A DNA stretch of 7,457 bases, from positions 1,902-9,358 of the forward strand of contig DNXU01000188.1 of assembly GCA_003505715.1 (NCBI GenBank). Reading direction: 5' to 3'. The DNA is from Cyanobacteria bacterium UBA8803 (GTDB lineage Bacteria > Cyanobacteriota > Cyanobacteriia > Cyanobacteriales > Coleofasciculaceae). Below the pieces are notes generated by a model. The model did no database searches, was not told where the DNA came from, and saw nothing but the letters and a program-made list of their open reading frames with translations. Of this stretch, positions 4,959 to 7,457 are shown one piece after another (position 1 is the first letter of the stretch; each line of letters begins with the position of its first letter). Both the position numbers and the translations under genes were made by a program.

Positions 4959-6677
4959 TCAGTAATAATTTCCAACTTTGCGATGGTGAACGGCAGTCAG
5001 GGCATCAGCTTTAGAAACTCGTCCAGTATCAACGGTAGCGTAGACAACCCAATGGTCGCTCAACTCCATACGACTGACAACGTGGCACTCCAAATAAGCT
5101 AAAGCATCGGTCAGGATAGGAGAACCATTACTCGCTGATTGAGTTTTAACCCCCTCAAAGCGATCCGCCCCAGGTGGGAAACGCTTGAGGAAATGTTTCA
5201 TTAATTTCTGATAGTTGCCTTCTTCCAGGATATTGAGAACGAAGCGATCGCCTACTTGCATCAAGGATTCAATCGCCCGATCTTTGGCAACGGCGATAGT
5301 CAAGCCTAGAGGCTTAAAGCTAGCTTGACTGATCCACGATGCTAACATGGCACTTTTACTATCGCCTTTTTGAGCCGTGATAATATACAGGCCACCGCTG
5401 ATGCGTCCCAAGGCTTTATCGAGGTCACTATCCAGGGACTTCCGCTGCTTGATGCCGCGATCGCGGGTGAGTAATTGCCCCATATCCGTCCCAGCTTCTT
5501 CGCAGAGTTGGTAAATGGCTTCGGTGGGGATTTCCTTAATCCGAATAGCATTAAAGGCTTCTTTCAAGCCTAATTCCCTGAATTGCCTCAGCAAAGGGTC
5601 GATCGGGTCGTCGTCTCCACCATAGGACTCAAAAAGACCGATAAGTTGGTTGGACTTAGCAGCAGCTAGTACCGTACTTACAGCGGCATTGGCGCTTTTG
5701 CTGGAGACTGGGGGCATAGCGATCGCAATTCCTGCCGCCCGGTTCACCAGTTCCTGTACCTCTTGGGGTTCAGCAGATTTCAGATCCATCATCTCCACGC
5801 CGACACCTGTTTTAGTGATGCCTTTGGCCAGGGCTTGAGAGAGGCGATCGCTATAGCCGTAATCGGAGACGTAGAATACAACTACCGATGCCTCAGCTTT
5901 GGCCTGAGCTTGACTCCAGCGGCGGTAGCGCTCCACAAGTTCGGCCACATTATAGCGTAGTAATGGCCCGTGGCCTGTGGCAATTTCCCGCACTTCCCCT
6001 AACTGTTCCATCCGCTTTAGAGCCGACAGGACAGAACGAGCATTTGGCCCCATCAGGCAGTCGTAGTAAAATCTAAAGTCAGCTTCTATTTCGGCCAAAT
6101 TTTCATCGTAGGTACTGTCAGAGCAGTAGTGCATACCGAAGGCATCGCAAGTGAACATCACCTGCGTTCCGGCGTCGTAGCTGAAAATGGTGTCGGGCCA
6201 GTGGAGGTTAGGGGCGTTGACAAATTCCAAAACGTGACCTTTGCCCAAATCCAGTTTGTCGCCGTTTTTGACGATCAGGCGCTGGAAAGGATGATGGACT
6301 AGGTCTTCCAGAAACTGGATGGCCACTTTTGACCCCACCACTGTAATGTCAGGGGCTAATTGCAGGACATCTTTGACTAAGCCGCTATGGTCTGGTTCGG
6401 TATGGCTGATAATCAGGTAATTGATTTGAGTAGGGTCAATAAGACCCTTCAGGGTGTCTAGGTAGAGTTGGCGGAACTTTTCATGGGAGGTATCTACTAA
6501 GGCGGTTTGCTCACCCCGAATCAGAAACGAGTTGTAGGTCGTGCCATTTTGCAGGCCAAATTCGATATCGAAGCGATCGCGGTCCCAGTCTAAGGAGCGA
6601 ATCGTCGTCGTGTCCGCCGCGATCTCCCCAACCTGTATCGTTAACCGCTTTTGAGCTGGTTCAGCGAGCAATACCAT
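4959..6677 (-). CDS. flv3: Diflavin flavodiiron protein, Flv3 type
   Basis: A 572-residue flavodiiron protein, paralogous to its downstream neighbour and with the same three domains: metallo-beta-lactamase-like (about 1-255), flavodoxin-like FMN domain (about 264-400) and flavin reductase domain (about 421-572, ending AVHHRKVGNYY). Unlike Flv1 it keeps a complete diiron site: H92-T-E94-P-D96-H97, H159 (NLHWPD), D178 (FTCDAFG) and H236 (ATGHGP). This is the Flv3/Flv4 pattern, and Flv3 is favoured by pairing with Flv1. The known role is O2 photoreduction to water with Flv1, relieving electron pressure at photosystem I, most likely in the cytoplasm or at the thylakoid surface. The flavodoxin loop (SDYGYSD, 271-277) departs from the usual S/T-rich FMN phosphate loop seen in Flv1. 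The start at 6677 is backed by AAGGAG seven bases upstream. flv1 follows on the same strand, so the two were probably once a tight operon. Confidence 0.94.
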   Translation of the reverse strand: MVLLAEPAQKRLTIQVGEIAADTTTIRSLDWDRDRFDIEFGLQNGTTYNSFLIRGEQTALVDTSHEKFRQLYLDTLKGLIDPTQINYLIISHTEPDHSGLVKDVLQLAPDITVVGSKVAIQFLEDLVHHPFQRLIVKNGDKLDLGKGHVLEFVNAPNLHWPDTIFSYDAGTQVMFTCDAFGMHYCSDSTYDENLAEIEADFRFYYDCLMGPNARSVLSALKRMEQLGEVREIATGHGPLLRYNVAELVERYRRWSQAQAKAEASVVVFYVSDYGYSDRLSQALAKGITKTGVGVEMMDLKSAEPQEVQELVNRAAGIAIAMPPVSSKSANAAVSTVLAAAKSNQLIGLFESYGGDDDPIDPLLRQFRELGLKEAFNAIRIKEIPTEAIYQLCEEAGTDMGQLLTRDRGIKQRKSLDSDLDKALGRISGGLYIITAQKGDSKSAMLASWISQASFKPLGLTIAVAKDRAIESLMQVGDRFVLNILEEGNYQKLMKHFLKRFPPGADRFEGVKTQSASNGSPILTDALAYLECHVVSRMELSDHWVVYATVDTGRVSKADALTAVHHRKVGNYY

Positions 6678-6684
6678 TGGTTAA

Positions 6685-6690
6685 CTCCTT
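6685..6690 (-). promoter_or_regulatory. Strong ribosome binding site of flv3
   Basis: AAGGAG on the minus strand lies 7 bases before the flv3 ATG. It is the best Shine-Dalgarno match in the window and contrasts with flv1, recQ and coaX, which have none that is clear. Confidence 0.8.
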
Positions 6691-6699
6691 AATCCGCTA

Positions 6700-6712
6700 C
6701 GTTTATTAAACG
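6700..6712. promoter_or_regulatory. Perfect 13-bp palindrome in the flv3 leader
   Basis: CGTTTA-T-TAAACG is a perfect 6-1-6 inverted repeat, 22 bases upstream of the flv3 start and just upstream of its ribosome binding site. A repressor bound here could block transcription or translation, but no known operator consensus was recognised, and in an AT-rich leader a short palindrome can arise by chance. Confidence 0.3.
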
Positions 6713-6795
6713 ATTTATTTTTTCTTTATTTTTACACGATTAGCTGGGAGAGCTGTATCGAAAAAGTTTATAGCGTTTAAGTAAAAATACTTATT

Positions 6796-7457
6796 ATGAA
6801 TATACCTTCTGGGCAACAAAGCTACATTGCCTTAACGATCGGCAACTCTCGGCTGCACTGGGCTTGGTTCGTTGGTGATCGTCTTTATGAGGCTTGGGAT
6901 ACCAACTATTTCCCAGCGGCACAAGTTAAACAGGTTATCCAGCAATGGACATCCGGCATCATGCCAGCCGAAATTTTTCCTGCCTCGTTGCTGGCTCGAT
7001 ACTCCTCATACCCCAAACTTCCACTTTATTTAGCTTCGGTAGTACCCGAACAGACAACCCTATGGCAAACCTACCCCCATACTCAAGTCATTACCCTAGA
7101 TCATCTGCCCCTGTCAGGACTCTATCCCACCTTGGGAATTGACCGTGCTTTAGCATTACTCGGAGCAGGTGAGACTTACGGTTATCCAGTGCTAGTGATT
7201 GATGGGGGTACGGCGCTAACTTTTACTGGTGCCGATACCCACCGACATCTAATCGGCGGAGCAATTTTACCAGGACTGAGGTTACAACTAGAGTCTCTAG
7301 CACAAGGCACCGCTGCCTTACCTGCAACTGAACTCCCTACCCAGCTACCGCCTCGCTGGGCCGTACAAACTGCTGGGGCTATTGCAAGTGGGGTTGTTTA
7401 TACTATTTTGGCAGGAATACGAGACTTTATTACGGATTGGCGGGGTCAGTTTCCAGA
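6796..7457 (+). CDS. coaX: Type III pantothenate kinase, partial (3' end off window)
   Basis: The frame is open from ATG at 6796 to the window end, giving 220 codons of a protein usually about 240-260 residues long; the C-terminus is missing. Type III pantothenate kinase phosphorylates pantothenate with ATP in the first step of coenzyme A synthesis and belongs to the ASKHA fold. Motifs seen are IGNSRLHW (15-22, phosphate-1 loop), GIDRALAL (114-121, with the catalytic-type D116), VIDGGTALTF (134-143, phosphate-2) and GGAILPG (154-160). The aspartate that usually opens the first loop (DxGN) is a threonine here (T14-I-G-N). I recall cyanobacterial CoaX proteins often varying at this position, so the enzyme is not assumed dead. 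No good Shine-Dalgarno sequence precedes the ATG, but the first motif starts at the expected distance. It diverges from flv3 with no evident functional link. Confidence 0.92.
   Translation, partial: MNIPSGQQSYIALTIGNSRLHWAWFVGDRLYEAWDTNYFPAAQVKQVIQQWTSGIMPAEIFPASLLARYSSYPKLPLYLASVVPEQTTLWQTYPHTQVITLDHLPLSGLYPTLGIDRALALLGAGETYGYPVLVIDGGTALTFTGADTHRHLIGGAILPGLRLQLESLAQGTAALPATELPTQLPPRWAVQTAGAIASGVVYTILAGIRDFITDWRGQFP

Larger units (their letters stand above)
6678..6795. promoter_or_regulatory. Divergent promoter region of flv3 and coaX
   Basis: The 118-bp AT-rich gap must hold the promoters of both divergent genes. Visible pieces are a TTTACA (6731-6736, plus strand), a TATAAA on the minus strand (6767-6772) facing flv3, and the small inverted repeat AAGTA-AAAA-TACTT (6779-6792) just before the coaX ATG. 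None forms a convincing -35/-10 pair with 16-18 bp spacing, so no exact promoter is called. No NtcA-type GTA-N8-TAC site is present. Confidence 0.4.

Noticed and set aside
5650..6076. Three plus-strand frames of 62-65 codons inside flv3
   Set aside because: They are antisense shadows of a well-conserved gene and have no ribosome binding sites or recognisable domains.
6779..6792. Possible NtcA-like site GTA...TAC before coaX
   Set aside because: The spacing is four bases, not the eight required by the GTA-N8-TAC consensus.
6945..7142. Plus-strand 65-codon frame
   Set aside because: It is out of frame within coaX, whose own frame carries all the kinase motifs.

Overview
The window looks like chromosomal DNA of a cyanobacterium, probably a filamentous or otherwise Flv-rich one. 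Two things support this. It holds a pair of multi-domain flavodiiron proteins of the Flv1/Flv3 type, with the C-terminal flavin reductase domain typical of oxygenic phototrophs. It also holds eleven copies of the HIP1 octamer GCGATCGC in 7.46 kb, where about 0.1 would be expected by chance. No finer taxonomic placement is possible from the sequence alone.

Layout, left to right. A complete recQ DNA helicase gene lies on the minus strand (23-2152). It diverges from a small plus-strand DUF427 gene (2342-2626). That gene converges on the flavodiiron genes, and the convergent gap (2627-2710) holds two strong hairpins. Next come two minus-strand flavodiiron genes: flv3 (4959-6677), upstream in the direction of transcription, and flv1 (2711-4432), downstream. 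They are separated by 526 bp. At the right edge a plus-strand type III pantothenate kinase gene (coaX) starts at 6796, diverges from flv3 and runs off the window after about 220 codons.

The gap between flv3 and flv1 is the most interesting part. It is almost filled by a compact cassette of about 457 bp (4435-4891) bounded by roughly 25-bp imperfect terminal inverted repeats with a T-tract/AACGCAGAGG core. Inside lies a decayed GxxExxY-family gene (4466-4843, minus strand). It can be read end to end in one frame but has three internal stop codons and a lost catalytic-type glutamate. Tandem CCTCTGYGTA decamers sit just upstream of its start. The cassette ends only 2 bp before the flv1 start codon, so flv1 has no visible ribosome binding site and its leader is the end of the inserted element.

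Functionally, Flv1 and Flv3 are known in cyanobacteria as partners in light-dependent reduction of O2 to water (Mehler-like reaction) at the acceptor side of photosystem I. Flv3 here keeps the full set of diiron ligands, while Flv1 carries the characteristic neutral/basic substitutions. RecQ (DNA repair), the DUF427 protein and CoaX (coenzyme A synthesis) are probably unrelated neighbours. No tRNA, rRNA, CRISPR array or transposase gene was seen.
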